Shown here: positions 10,619 through 20,970 of the stretch, piece by piece | Numbering within the stretch: position 1 is the first letter of the stretch | Layout of the letters: each line of letters begins with the position of its first letter | Source of the DNA: Diphasiastrum complanatum | Lineage: Eukaryota; Streptophyta; Lycopodiopsida; Lycopodiales; Lycopodiaceae | DNA length: 64,000 nt | Assembly: GCA_029204225.1 (NCBI GenBank) | Contig: CM055097.1 | Location: 64,738,540 to 64,802,539 of the forward strand | Direction: 5' to 3' | Made by a program: the position numbers and the translations under genes | The notes under the pieces: model-generated | What the model was told of the DNA's origin: nothing | Databases searched by the model: none | What the model saw: only the letters and a program-made list of their open reading frames with translations

Positions 10619-12238
10619 CTAATCTGCTTCCAATATTTTCTCCAATGAAAGTTGCAACTTAGAATCATGCAACAATTTTCTTCTTTCGTATGGATCCAAT
10701 AGCTCATAGTTTTCATGCTTACTCAGATCAACGTAAGCAACATACAATGCAAAATGAGACGATCTGAGCATGGAATTCATTTGTCCATATCCTAAAATTT
10801 TAATTCACTGATCTTTACAAAGATTATTTTATGCACCTTATTGAAATTATGTCCTCCAAGAAAATGAGATAGTGCCTTGATTGCCATAATCATAGTTTCA
10901 CCATGTTGATGAAACTTTGAATGGGCAACACTTATCTCATTATTCTTGAAGGACTTCAAATAGTGCCCCAGTGCATGATCTCTTGAAAATTCTCCAGCAG
11001 AAAATCTTTGCCCTCCTCGACGAATTGATCATCAAGGTAAATTGTTTCCTGAAATGATAAAAAACAAAGTAAGCTCCAGTATATAATCTGACATAACAAA
11101 TCTACTAGTACTTGAGAAGATACAAAAACTTACGCATTCGGCTTTGTATTCCCTGATTACTATCTCTCCATCTATATTATGTCCATCTTTTGATGTCAAT
11201 ATTGTTGGTGAATAGACAGTTGGCTGTGGAAAAACCAAGTTGATTTTGGATTCTAAGAAACTCTTCCTCAGAAGGTAGATCATCTTCTTTGTTGCGCATT
11301 TCCTCTACAACCATTTTCAAGCAATCTTTCCCTGAATAAAAGTTATCATTATGTACATCGTCAACACCAGGGAGAAGATCATCAGCATCAAAATCAATTA
11401 TATCCGAAAATTCATCAAGCTCTTTGTTCAAAATGCAAAGAGTCTCAGCTTCAGTAAAGTCAAAAAGATCCGATATATCCGATATTGTCAAAAAGGAATT
11501 ATTATCTATATTATAAGTAGGCAAAGTGATCAAAGATTTATTAGAAGGAGAAAAGGTAGTGGGTGTTCTAGGGCCTATAAACGTAGCCCTATTTCGAGCA
11601 GGATCAAAATCAGAACAATCATCTAAATTAACACTCGTATCAATAAAAAAAATATCTATATCTACAATCTTTGACTTTTCAGACTTTGTACCACTAGAAG
11701 AAGTTGCTTCAGAAGTGGAGGGGACAACCTCCGAATCGTCAGAAATATTTAACAAAAGAAAAAAAACAAAAGCAGACTGAAAAACAAATCTACATTTTTT
11801 GTTATGAATTGGGCACTCATCTACAAACTTGAAATCATTATGTAACTTGGTAAACATTTTGTCAAGCTTAGCTTTATAGATATGCTTGTCGAATGCCACC
11901 AGGTCCTGATAATGAATCATGTCCTTATTCTGAGATTTGAATAACAGAGTACTGAGCAAGGACTTAAATCTGAGATATATTTCAGAAAATGCCTCCACAT
12001 CAGGGCCCTCAGTTATAGAAGGTAGAATAAAAAAGAAAAGGAGAAAAAAGAGGACAAAAACAACAGAACTAAAGTTCCCAAGAACACAGAGCACAAAAGA
12101 AAAGAGATGCGAAGCACGCTTGAATGCGATACCGGACCAGGCGGTATCGGTTCCAGGCGCAAAATAGTCAACAGAGGGTAATGAGAGCAAGCGGCACGCT
12201 TGAAATCGATATCCGGCAAAGAAATCATAAATTTGCAT
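10619..12238 (-). CDS. Uncharacterised acidic protein gene of the block (gene b)
   Basis: Several exons on the minus strand. The largest frame contains YQDLVAFDKHIY, a cysteine pair (ECPIHNKKC), a Ser/Thr-rich stretch, then a strongly acidic Asp/Glu-rich part with DFDADDLLPGVDD and LPSEEEFL. A one-base shift in a T run near 11230 continues the protein as FPQPTVYSPTIL up to a donor near 11132. After an intron ending at TTTCAG near 11048 the frame runs through FVEEGKDFLLENF and, after another single-base shift, RDHALGHYLKSF. The last exon contains GYGQMNSMLRSSHF and ends at 10619. A TATA box sits at 12261-12270, so the earliest useful ATG is at 12236-12238; the ORF itself extends further upstream but would start before the promoter. 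No family is recognised. It is transcribed divergently from the H3-protease gene. Confidence 0.5.
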
Positions 12239-12260
12239 GAAAATCCGAGCCGAAAATGCC

Positions 12261-12270
12261 CTATTTATAA
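12261..12270 (-). promoter_or_regulatory. TATA box of gene b
   Basis: On the minus strand this reads TATAAATAGG, a near-perfect plant TATA box. It is preceded by CACACGTGC just as the plus-strand TATA box is. It places the start of transcription near 12230. Confidence 0.75.
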
Positions 12271-12531
12271 AAAAAAATTCGCACGTGTGGAAGAGTGGCA
12301 AAGGAACATGTGTCGACTTGTGATTGGTCAAAATAAATGCGCCGTACCTAGAATGATTGATCTGACATCTGTCACGTGAGAGAATGACACGCATCGAGAA
12401 TGGATTCGTGCACGTGTCTCAGCCCATGTGGCCTCATAATTGGGTCATCATTGTCAATACGAACATTCCACGTGGACCAATAATTTGATGACACGTGTCC
12501 TCATCGTCTTTTCACACGTGCAAAAATTTCG

Positions 12532-12540
12532 TATATATAA
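12532..12540 (+). promoter_or_regulatory. TATA box of the H3-protease gene
   Basis: The sequence TATATATAA lies about 300 bases before the start codon at 12837 and just after CACACGTGC. It is in the same relative position as the TATA box of the mirrored promoter. Confidence 0.75.
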
Positions 12541-12836
12541 GTCCTCAGAATTTTCATTTTTTTTTGCAAATTTTTGCTTTTCGCTCCCAATATCGCTCTC
12601 AAGCGCACTCTTTCACCGTTCAACTTCCGCCCTCTCACAGTGCGCTCGAGTTCGATACCGCTGGTAGTGCAATATCGCTTTGGAGCGCACATCTCTTTTC
12701 ATAAAATAATCTGTGTAGATCTTGCGCTCGAAACTGATATTCAGTTCTGGTATCGATTTATCGCAAATTTTTTTGTTTTCAACCACTTTTCTTTTGTTCA
12801 AATTTTTTTTTTGTTAATCTTCTTTTTCTGAGAATG

Positions 12837-14941
12837 ATGGCCAAGACCAAATCCACTGCCCATGCCATAACCATTGTACAGCCATCCCATTCTCGTGTTC
12901 CCCCTGGTACTGACCATAGGCGTGGCAGGAAGCAGGTCTGGTTGAGGGAGATCAGAAAACTCCAGAGATCAATTGAATTGTTGATCCTTAGAGCTCCTTT
13001 CGACCGATTTGTACGGAATGTCACTATGTCACTTGGGCTGAATGTTCGTTTTACTGTGACAGCCATGCAAGCCTTACAGAGTGCTGTAGAAGATTTTCTG
13101 TCCCAGTTTTTTGAGGATACTTGTCTTTGGCAGTGCATGGTATGCGTGTCACCATCATGCCAAAGGATTTCGTCATTTTCAAAAGGCTTCGGGACAAACA
13201 TTTTGGTCTGCATGTTGATAATGCTAGCACCTCCAGAGACCTGCCTCTGGATAGAACGAACTTGCCTACTACCTCTAGGAGGAAGAGAAAGCAACTTGTC
13301 TCCAAGAAGGTTGGATCTCGAAGGGCAGCTGCTTCCCTTCCTCCTAGACGTATCTCGGCCAAGAGACCCTGTGTCTACTTGAGCTCTGAGTCAGATGTTG
13401 TAGAATCTGACTCAGATCGAGAATCTTCACCCCTTCCTCCTCCTGTTATTTGTCTAGCTCCTCAGCAGGTTTCATCACCAAAAGTGTTGATTACCCAAGA
13501 GGAGCTAGACAAAATAACAGAGAAATCTGTAAATATTGTTTCCAATTCTGTTTCTACTCCTGTACATAATCTTTTTGTGAGAATTCCATACGATCCAACC
13601 CAGGTTTATTTTGATTCTGACCATTATAATCAATACGAGGCCTACCTAGCTACTAAAATTGATCTTCTCGGCAACTTTTTCGATTTTTTTCTTCCAGATA
13701 CACGTAGAAGCTTTAGATTAGGTCCCAAATTTTGTGCCGAGCTGAAAGATAAAACCTCAGAAATTTCAGATGTAATAGTAGAAGTCAGAGTTTCTTTTTT
13801 GCAGAATAGTATTAGTTTCGATTCCCATGGTACAATTTTTGTTGTTAGTCCATTTTTCATGGGAGCAGTAAAGGTGAAAGAAGCCAATTTTGAGAAGGCT
13901 GTCTATTTTATTAAATGCAGTCCTATGGAAAAATTCTCTTTGATTCCATATGAAAATAAGTAAGGATTGCTTTTTTGTTTTTGTTGCTTTAATCTGGATT
14001 GTTGCATGTTTCATTGTTTTAATAAGTAAGGAATCTTTTCATAAATATGAATTTATCGATATTTGTATTTTGGTTGTTGCAGTCAGCATTGGAGCCTGAA
14101 CATTCTTTTTGTAAAGATAAATAAGGAGGGAGTATCAAATGTTCTATGTGTAAAATGAAACTCAAGTACAAATACACATAGAGAATTTGATTCTCTACTT
14201 CATGGTGCCATTCAGAAATACCGACAACGGCAACTTCAATTGGAGAGATAACCATTAGATCTCTCAAGGTATATTCAATTTATCTTTGACATGCATGTAT
14301 TCTTTTTTTAATTTGAATGTATCGTCATAGCATAAATAAAATTTCTATCATAATATTATTAATTTTCATTTTATATATGCAGTGTGTACATCAAAAAGAC
14401 GCTTTTAGTTGTGCGTGGTTCGTCCTATACAATACGAAGCTATTTTTCGAGTGTTATAATTTACAAGTGGATGTAGATATTGAAAAGATAATATTCTGTT
14501 CATTTGTAATTCCTTTCATTCTGATTCATATTTTTTTACTATCATTGTTTGTAATTTGCTGATTCTCGTGTTTTGTGATGACAATTCACTCTTAAGCCGT
14601 ATACTCCTGATGATGTATATAGATTTCGGCAAGAGTTGATCAGAACCTATGCCTTGTACAGTGTAAGCGTTGCACCTGCAATCGAGGGCCCTCAAAAGGA
14701 AGCTGCTCCAACCTTAACAGCCTTTCAGGTTGCTCAGGATGCAGATCTTATTTTATATGATCAAAAAGGAATAAAAGTCCTTCCTAATACAGATGAAGGC
14801 AATTTTATAGCAGATATTCCTCTTGCCTTAAAAGGCATTGAGGCCCTTCCCAAAACAGAGGAGAGCGAGATTATAGAAGGAGTTGTTGCCTTATTAGTTC
14901 CTAATACTGATAAAGAAAATATAAAAAAATTGATTGAATAG
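12837..14941 (+). pseudogene. Histone H3-fold / Ulp1-type cysteine protease fusion (gene c)
   Basis: The N-terminus is H3-like: MAKTKSTA resembles the H3 tail, then LREIRKLQ (residues 36-43), APFDRFVR (helix 1), GLNVRF (loop 1), an alpha-2 helix ending QFFEDTCL, and RVTIMPKDF of loop 2. A one-base deletion at 13128-13130 separates the last two. A basic then acidic linker with VESDSDRESS follows. The remainder matches the Ulp1/SENP (C48) fold: SPFFM and FSLIPY, then across an intron (13960-14082) NQHW with the catalytic His, FDSLL with the Asp, and after a second intron QKDAFSCAWFVLY with the catalytic Cys and oxyanion Gln. A third intron (14506-14596) leads to DDVYRFRQEL, the usual Ulp1 C-terminal motif. 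The tail has three degenerate repeats around LPNTDE. An in-frame TGA and a further shift in exon 2 suggest a pseudogene or unpolished sequence. The likely ancestral activity is chromatin binding plus cleavage of a ubiquitin-like modifier, but that is inference. Confidence 0.8.
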
Positions 14942-14999
14942 AGATCTATTTGTAAATAGAGAGATAAAAAAAAATTATACAATCATTTTATATGTAAAC

Positions 15000-15021
15000 A
15001 ACCCATTTATGGGTTTTTTTT
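15000..15021. terminator. Hairpin with T run between convergent genes
   Basis: AACCCA and TGGGTT form a 6-bp stem with a TTTA loop, followed by a run of T. It lies between the stop of gene c (14941) and that of the convergent gene d (about 15130). It looks like a 3'-end signal, though such a short hairpin can arise by chance. No experimental meaning can be assigned. Confidence 0.35.
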
Positions 15022-15126
15022 ATTGATATCAATATAGATTCTTACAATCAGGTTGTGTCCATAGTGTAATACTAGAATGCAATTTTCTATATTGATAAAA
15101 AAACATGATGATTGACATGTATTTGC

Positions 15127-16000
15127 TAATAGCGAATGTCAATATTCTTCCATAAGTTGGATTGTTTTGCCAATATCTCTGCATTTGATCTCGAGCTCAT
15201 GTCTTTTACGTACCTGCATAAAACTAATACAAAGTTAGTTACAATTAGTACAGAGATTGTATTAGAAATTTTTGATTGAAGCTATTCATAAAAGATCGAG
15301 TGTTTACAGTTACTTATGAGTTTACCATTGAAAATGAATCTGAAGTCTGAAAGTACATCATCTTGTAGGAGCAATAGTTTCCGTCGGATGTAGTTTAGAC
15401 TCCAATCTTCTTCGACCTCAACACATGTCAAAACGAAATCTACAAGAGAAAAATGATCAGATTGGCAAGTTTACTATTAGATATTTATGAATGAGAAAAA
15501 TCAAAGTATCAAAAATATCAGTACTCACAGTTGCTTTTTGTGTGATCCTGATGGTTGAGTCCTTGCACATTTATCTCTGAATGCATATATACATGTTGGA
15601 CTAGAATTTCAGAAATAGATTTTCCTCCTGATGATGTTCTGAAATCCAAAATTATGGCCTTCCAATAAGATCGAGATGATAGTTTTGACCTTTTTTTTTT
15701 TTTTTTTTGAAATGCTCCTCTTGATGATGGATGAATCAAAACCCAAGAGTTTTTTGAATATTTTCTTGGCACCCATAATCCATTATCATCTGTCTCGTTG
15801 AATAGAAGCACAAAGTCGATTGAGGAGCACGGCTTCCTTGATGGTGCCGTTCGTAATTTGCATGCAAAAATATGAAACAATGAACTATGAATTTGAAAAT
15901 TTGCGTAGACTTTTCCTAAATCTGAGAAAAATTGTTGGCAAAAATTCCGACTATTCCTTGGTTGAGATAGTGCTAAACCCTTATCTTTTATCCGGTTCAT
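15127..16000 (-). CDS. Uncharacterised gene of the block (gene d)
   Basis: Minus-strand gene with at least two and probably three exons. The first frame (16000 down to 15529) contains SIDFVLLFNETDDNG, WVPRKYSK and a Lys run. A clean intron (15440-15528, donor GTGAGT, acceptor TTGTAG) joins in frame to an exon reading FVLTCVEVEEDWSLNYIRR and DDVLSDFRFIFNG. A further donor after FNG and an acceptor near 15213 lead to a short last exon. Depending on the acceptor used, the stop is at 15139 or 15127. The true start is unsure because gene e begins only about 30 bases away in the other direction. I recognise no domain. The intact splice sites and protein-like composition support a real former gene. 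Confidence 0.5.
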
Positions 16001-16031
16001 AAGCTAACAAAGGTCTGTTTTCATGTTTTAG

Positions 16032-17232
16032 TCCATAGGATGGTTTCATAATGCTGCTCTTTTGGGTTATGGGGAGCCCTTACCTCCAACTAACCATTTT
16101 ATTCAGATGCTTATTTGTTGTATGAAAAAGGCCATAATGATGCATTCTTTTATCATTGACACTGATAGGGCTACTTGTTATTCTGTTGGACTTGAAGATA
16201 AGATTTTGTGTTTGACTGATCTGTTGGGGACTTTGGACTGGATTAAGATCTATCTGGAGTTTGTTAAAAAAAAAGATACGTTGGGTATGGTAGAAGATTT
16301 GTATGGTCGGCTCAATGAATTTGTCGAAAGATTTGAAGAAGATGAAAGATTTTTTAATCTACACATTAGGAAAGTGCCTTAAAAATGAGAATGGTAATTC
16401 TTCTGTTGATGTGCCACATACCTCCTCTGATGCACCACTTTCACCACACCCTTTGGTCTTTTTAGACAAGATTGATGAGGACAATGCTTCCCAACTTGAA
16501 TTGTTTTCTCAAGATATCTGTGATATTGGTGACCAATCTGCGTATGACTTCTGCCAATTCAAAAAGTGTCAAATCCCTTTTGTACGCAGCCGAACTATTG
16601 TGTTCAAATCTACCTTTACTGCCTATAAGCTTTGGAGCCTTCCTACTGTCAATTTTCTTGCCCCTGTGCCTATTGACCTTTGGAACTTGATGTCATATCT
16701 TACTGAAAAAGAGATAGAAGTTTGTAAGTCCGCTGCTTTACACAAAAATCCTTCTCTTGAAGCTCCTGTAGCCTTTGATACTGTTATTCACATGAACAAT
16801 TTTGGGCCTTCCCGTTGCCCTTCTGAGCAAACCTGGGCCAGAATCAGAGCACACTTTGAGACTGGCTTCAATAGAATGAACCTTCACCAAGCAAGAATCT
16901 GGAACTGGAAACGACCTTTCTTTAAATGTAGATGTGGTGATAAATGTAAAAACAATTCGTCCATTATCTGGTTTGACCACGCCATTTGGTATATGATAAA
17001 CAACCTAGGCAAGTTCTTCCTTGGTGCTTCTCTCCAAAACCAAATGAATGCTTTCTTCCTATGGATACATAAGCCCGCCAGAGATGTGGTTAAGGCACAC
17101 CTTACCTTTCTTTTCATTCGACAGTACATGGTTGATGCCTCTATTGAGCTTGCCAAAGATTCTTCTGCCAAACTCCTATCACACCTAGGCAATGCTGAAA
17201 ATGTACGAGAGATAGAGTGTCTCTGTAAATGA
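16032..17232 (+). pseudogene. Uncharacterised gene of the block (gene e)
   Basis: The frame is open right from an acceptor-like TTTTAG at 16031, so an upstream exon may exist. The first part reads WFHNAALLGYGEPLPPTNHF and a Leu-rich helical region to a stop at 16382. The protein resumes one frame over and runs to 17232, so one single-base shift breaks a product of about 390 residues. The second part has a Ser/Pro/Asp-rich stretch, then LWSLPTVNFLAP, a cysteine cluster KCRCGDKC that could bind metal, and an aromatic, helical C-terminus (FDHAIWYMINNLGKFF). I do not recognise the family. It lies about 400 bases upstream of the reverse transcriptase in the same orientation, so it could be its companion ORF. 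Confidence 0.5.
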
Positions 17233-17639
17233 CCAAGCTTTTCCACTCTCCAAAATAAATACTTTCAGAACACAAGCAAAAGAACGGGCAATTTTAATCT
17301 CAGCAATCCAAACTCCGTAGCGTCCACATCTGGGACAGGAAAAAGATGACAGTTTACTGGAAAGGAAGGGCAAAGTAGCACGAAGAGCGACCTACCTATT
17401 AAACGACTGAATTTTTACCGAGATTAATCGGTGTGCAGGATGCAGAAAGAACAGAAAGGAGAGAAGTCAGCATCTCAGTGACAGGACGTCTACAGCTGAC
17501 CACTAGCAGTGATTCAGAGAGCTCTTTTTTACATCTATATTATCGATAAGATTTTTGAAGCAATCCATGTGAAGACTTTTTATGCTCATGTTTTATTAAG
17601 ACTATTCACTATTGTAGATAAACGCTTTCAAGATATTAT
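17233..17639. other. Spacer between gene e and the reverse transcriptase
   Basis: No convincing coding sequence. On the minus strand a short frame contains CPRCG, resembling half of a zinc ribbon, but it is only about 60 codons and overlaps the end of gene e. It may contain the start of the reverse transcriptase leader. Confidence 0.4.
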
Positions 17640-19452
17640 GTTTCGGTTGGACTTACCTACCAAGTGTCAAAAATGATTGGTATTTTCCCTATGATGTTTT
17701 CTGTGATTTTGACATAGAAAATTTACAGTCACGTGAATGCTTATCTCTTAATAGATTCAAGAACTTCATTGCAAATAAATTTGGGCATGTTATTTCTACG
17801 GATAACAATATTGTTAAGAGCCCAATTTTAAGTAAATCTTTAGAGATGGGTCTCAATCATATTACTTTAAGAAAAAACAATGTGAATGAGGTGGCTTCTG
17901 AACTTTATGATGGGTGGTTCAAGTTGATCAAACTTTTGCCTACGCATGAACATTTAAATGAAGAAACTGTAAGGGAGCATGCGACTTTATGTAAAAACAT
18001 TGCCATGGAATTCATAAAAAAAAGAACTTGGCTATATGGCAATAACGACACTACTGCAAAAATACAAACTGCTATTAATAAAAGATTATGGCTCACAAAT
18101 CTGCTCTACATTAATGGCATTGACAAGGCACAACACAATCCCAGTTTCATATGTAAATTCCTTGTATGGAAGCTTTCCCTAGATAGACTTAATAGTCCTG
18201 ACTTCAGCCCCTTTCCTAATGATTAAGAAAACTCTGTTACGGAAACTATCACTTATGTCATGGAAAAGCTGAATGGATTTTTACCCAACATCTTCATGGG
18301 AAACAATTCTTTGCCATATCTACTTTGTAAGTACAAAGCCCACAAGGAATCTTTTAGATGGATTACCAATGCGCATGACTGTTGCTTTACTAAGCTCACA
18401 AAATTCCTGACAGGAGCTCTTGGTATGCTGTCACCATTCCTCAAGGAAGGTGCAGGCCTTAAGGTAAAAACATACAAGGGTATCCTAAATGTGGATACAT
18501 GCTTATTTTGGCAGTGCGAGTCCTTGATTGACGTTTATCTCAATTTACCATCAAAGATTACCAATGTATGGGTTGCAGATATCTCTAAGTGCTATGAAAA
18601 CATACCTTTAGATGGCATTGATGGGTTGAAAACTATCATGAATAAATCCATTACATGTGCATTCAAACATTCTAATAAGTTGTTTCTGAGTTTCAAATGG
18701 GAACAAGAAAGGGATGCCTTTAAATGGTCATGGAATAATAAAAAATCGGAAGGGTGGTACAATGTTGATAAAAATCGCTTATGCTTGTGGAATGCCTTTC
18801 TATTGTCAGACTAGGAAACAAAACCTGGATACAGATTTGTGGTATATCGATGGGTTTTTCATGCTCACCTACTTGTCGTGACTAGTACCTTGCGTTCTTT
18901 GAAGCTCAATTTATTAAAAGACTGGCCAAGTTAGGTCTCAGAAAGGATATGAATGTTTTCTGTCACTTGTTTAGATATATTGATGACATTTGCTTCATAA
19001 ATAATCCCTTCATTGATGCGTTTATGGACAAAAATCAGATTAGAGTACCAGATAATCCTTTCTGGATTTATCCTCAAGAGTTTCTTGAAATAAAAAAAAA
19101 GTTTTGTGAAGCAAACACCACCAATTTTTTAAACATTTTGGTTACTTTTAATCCTGGCACCGGTGTTTATCAGCTTTCAAAGTTTGATAAAAGAAGAGGC
19201 TTACCTTTTCAATACTTACAGTACATACAGTTGGCTTCCAATAGGCCAGTCTACAACTCGTATAAAGTGATTATTTCACAGGTTATTTCTGCTATGTATT
19301 GCTGCAATGATCACAATACTTATATGAAAGAGGTAGCTATCTTACTAGAAGCTTTTCAGAAAAATGGTTTTATGAGAGAAAAGCTATGCCTTATCATTAA
19401 CAAACTGCTTTTGACTAGTAACTTTCTTGGTTTGTCCTATGATCTACCATAG
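17640..19452 (+). pseudogene. Penelope-like reverse transcriptase, copy A
   Basis: The frame runs from about 17640 with an N-terminal helical region, through YLLCKYKAHKESFRW (motif 1/2 region) and ADISKCYENIP (motif A with catalytic Asp) to GISMGFSCSP (motif B) and FRYIDDICF (motif C, YIDD box). It ends after a thumb-like part reading FDKRRGLPFQYLQ and YKVIISQVISA. This order and the F/YIDD box fit the Penelope-like group better than LTR or LINE enzymes. Breaks: a nonsense TAA at 18224, a 14-base deletion near 18807 and a TAG at about 18880, all visible by comparison with the copy at 53.3-54.3 kb. No GIY-YIG endonuclease follows, so it may belong to the endonuclease-lacking branch (Athena/Coprina type). 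Family confidence is moderate. Confidence 0.7.
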
Positions 19453-20002
<550 letters not shown>

Positions 20003-20566
20003 GAATGTTATTAGATGTGGTTGGTGATAAATAGGAAGGTATGAATCCGCTGTCCATCGATGGATCAGTGAGGGTTCATATTACCATTTTTGGCATGATT
20101 TTTACTCCATATTCTATCCGCTCCAACGATGGACCGGTGATGAATCTCACTCAGTAATGGAGAGTCTTGCTGTAGCTGTCCAACGATGGACCAACGATGA
20201 ACCAAGATTTCCTTCCGCATACTTCAAAAAGCATGATAATGATAGCTATACATCGTGTGTGATAGATTGAGGCAAGTGCTTCGTTATGACCAGCGATGAA
20301 GCATTTCCTATCTCATAAATGGTTATATGGATTCAAACTCCATATCATAGATGTGAATGGATGATAATGTGGTTTGTTAACTACAGTTTACAGTATCCTT
20401 TACTATCCTTCAAAGGACAGCATGAATATGTGTTTGTTCCATAAGTAACTAAGGATTACATACATACTCCAGAAACGAGGCTACTGAAGTATCATACTAT
20501 TATCAAAAGATACAACTCAGATGCTGGCACATGCTGATTATGATTAGTATACCTCATGATGTAACC
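20003..20566. repeat. Short dispersed motifs around CGATGGAC
   Basis: Between the two retroelement pieces lie four to five irregular copies of a motif like CAACGATGGACCRGTGATGAA (near 20060, 20130, 20190 and 20290). No ORF is convincing. It may be the 3' untranslated region of the upstream element. Confidence 0.4.
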
Positions 20567-20970
20567 AGTTTTGTTATCATACTTGTGACTGATTGTTTCT
20601 TCACAGGGAAGACTACTATTGTAAGCACTAACAAATTAAACTTGCACTCTCTGTAGTATCAAGTATTACTACTATCTTCATTTTTGATAGGTTCGATTTC
20701 GAACAAAAAAACGATAAGCGTTTGCACAGGTTTTGCACATGAAACCATTCGCTTCATATTTGTATAAGCTATGAATGATAGGCTCTCCTTAAAGTACTTA
20801 TTATTGCTTTCACAATGGCTGACAATAATGGTATGAACATTTTAAGACTAAGGAAGACAAGAGCACTCGAGGGGACTAAACATGGCATCCTCACAAGAGA
20901 CCATTGCTACAATCATCCAGATAAGGGTTTTCCGAACAGTTTTCAGATTTTGCAAGCATCACCTATGCTA
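20567..20970 (+). mobile_element. 5' segment of the Penelope-like element, copy A
   Basis: This segment is nearly the same as 52904-53309. It has a leader of about 245 bases, then an ATG at 20815 opening a frame that starts MADNN and contains LRLRKTRALEGTK and GILTRDHCYNHP. In the other copy this segment is joined directly to the reverse transcriptase, so it probably encodes that ORF's N-terminus. Here it breaks off at CCTATGCT and continues as copia sequence in the opposite sense. Confidence 0.6.

Larger units (their letters stand above)
12100..12699. promoter_or_regulatory. Bidirectional promoter built as an inverted repeat
   Basis: Two divergent promoters are homologous to each other. The arms are 12100-12329 (read on the minus strand) and 12475-12699 (plus). 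Each arm has, in the same order: GACCAAT, an ACACRTGT site, CACACGTGC, a TATA box, a TGCAAATTT-containing start region, ATATCG followed by TCAAGCG, then CGATACCG, a second TATCG with AGCG, and CATCTCTTTT. The centre is near 12402. It serves gene b leftwards and the H3-protease gene rightwards. The arms are clearly diverged, so the duplication is not recent. Confidence 0.8.

Noticed and set aside
12239-12394. N-terminal extension of gene b to the full 405-residue frame
   Set aside because: It would start upstream of the TATA box at 12261-12270 and overlap the promoter, so the frame is open by chance there.
17185-17373. Zinc-ribbon protein on the minus strand (CPRCG)
   Set aside because: Only one cysteine pair is present, the frame is about 60 codons, and it overlaps the better supported gene e.
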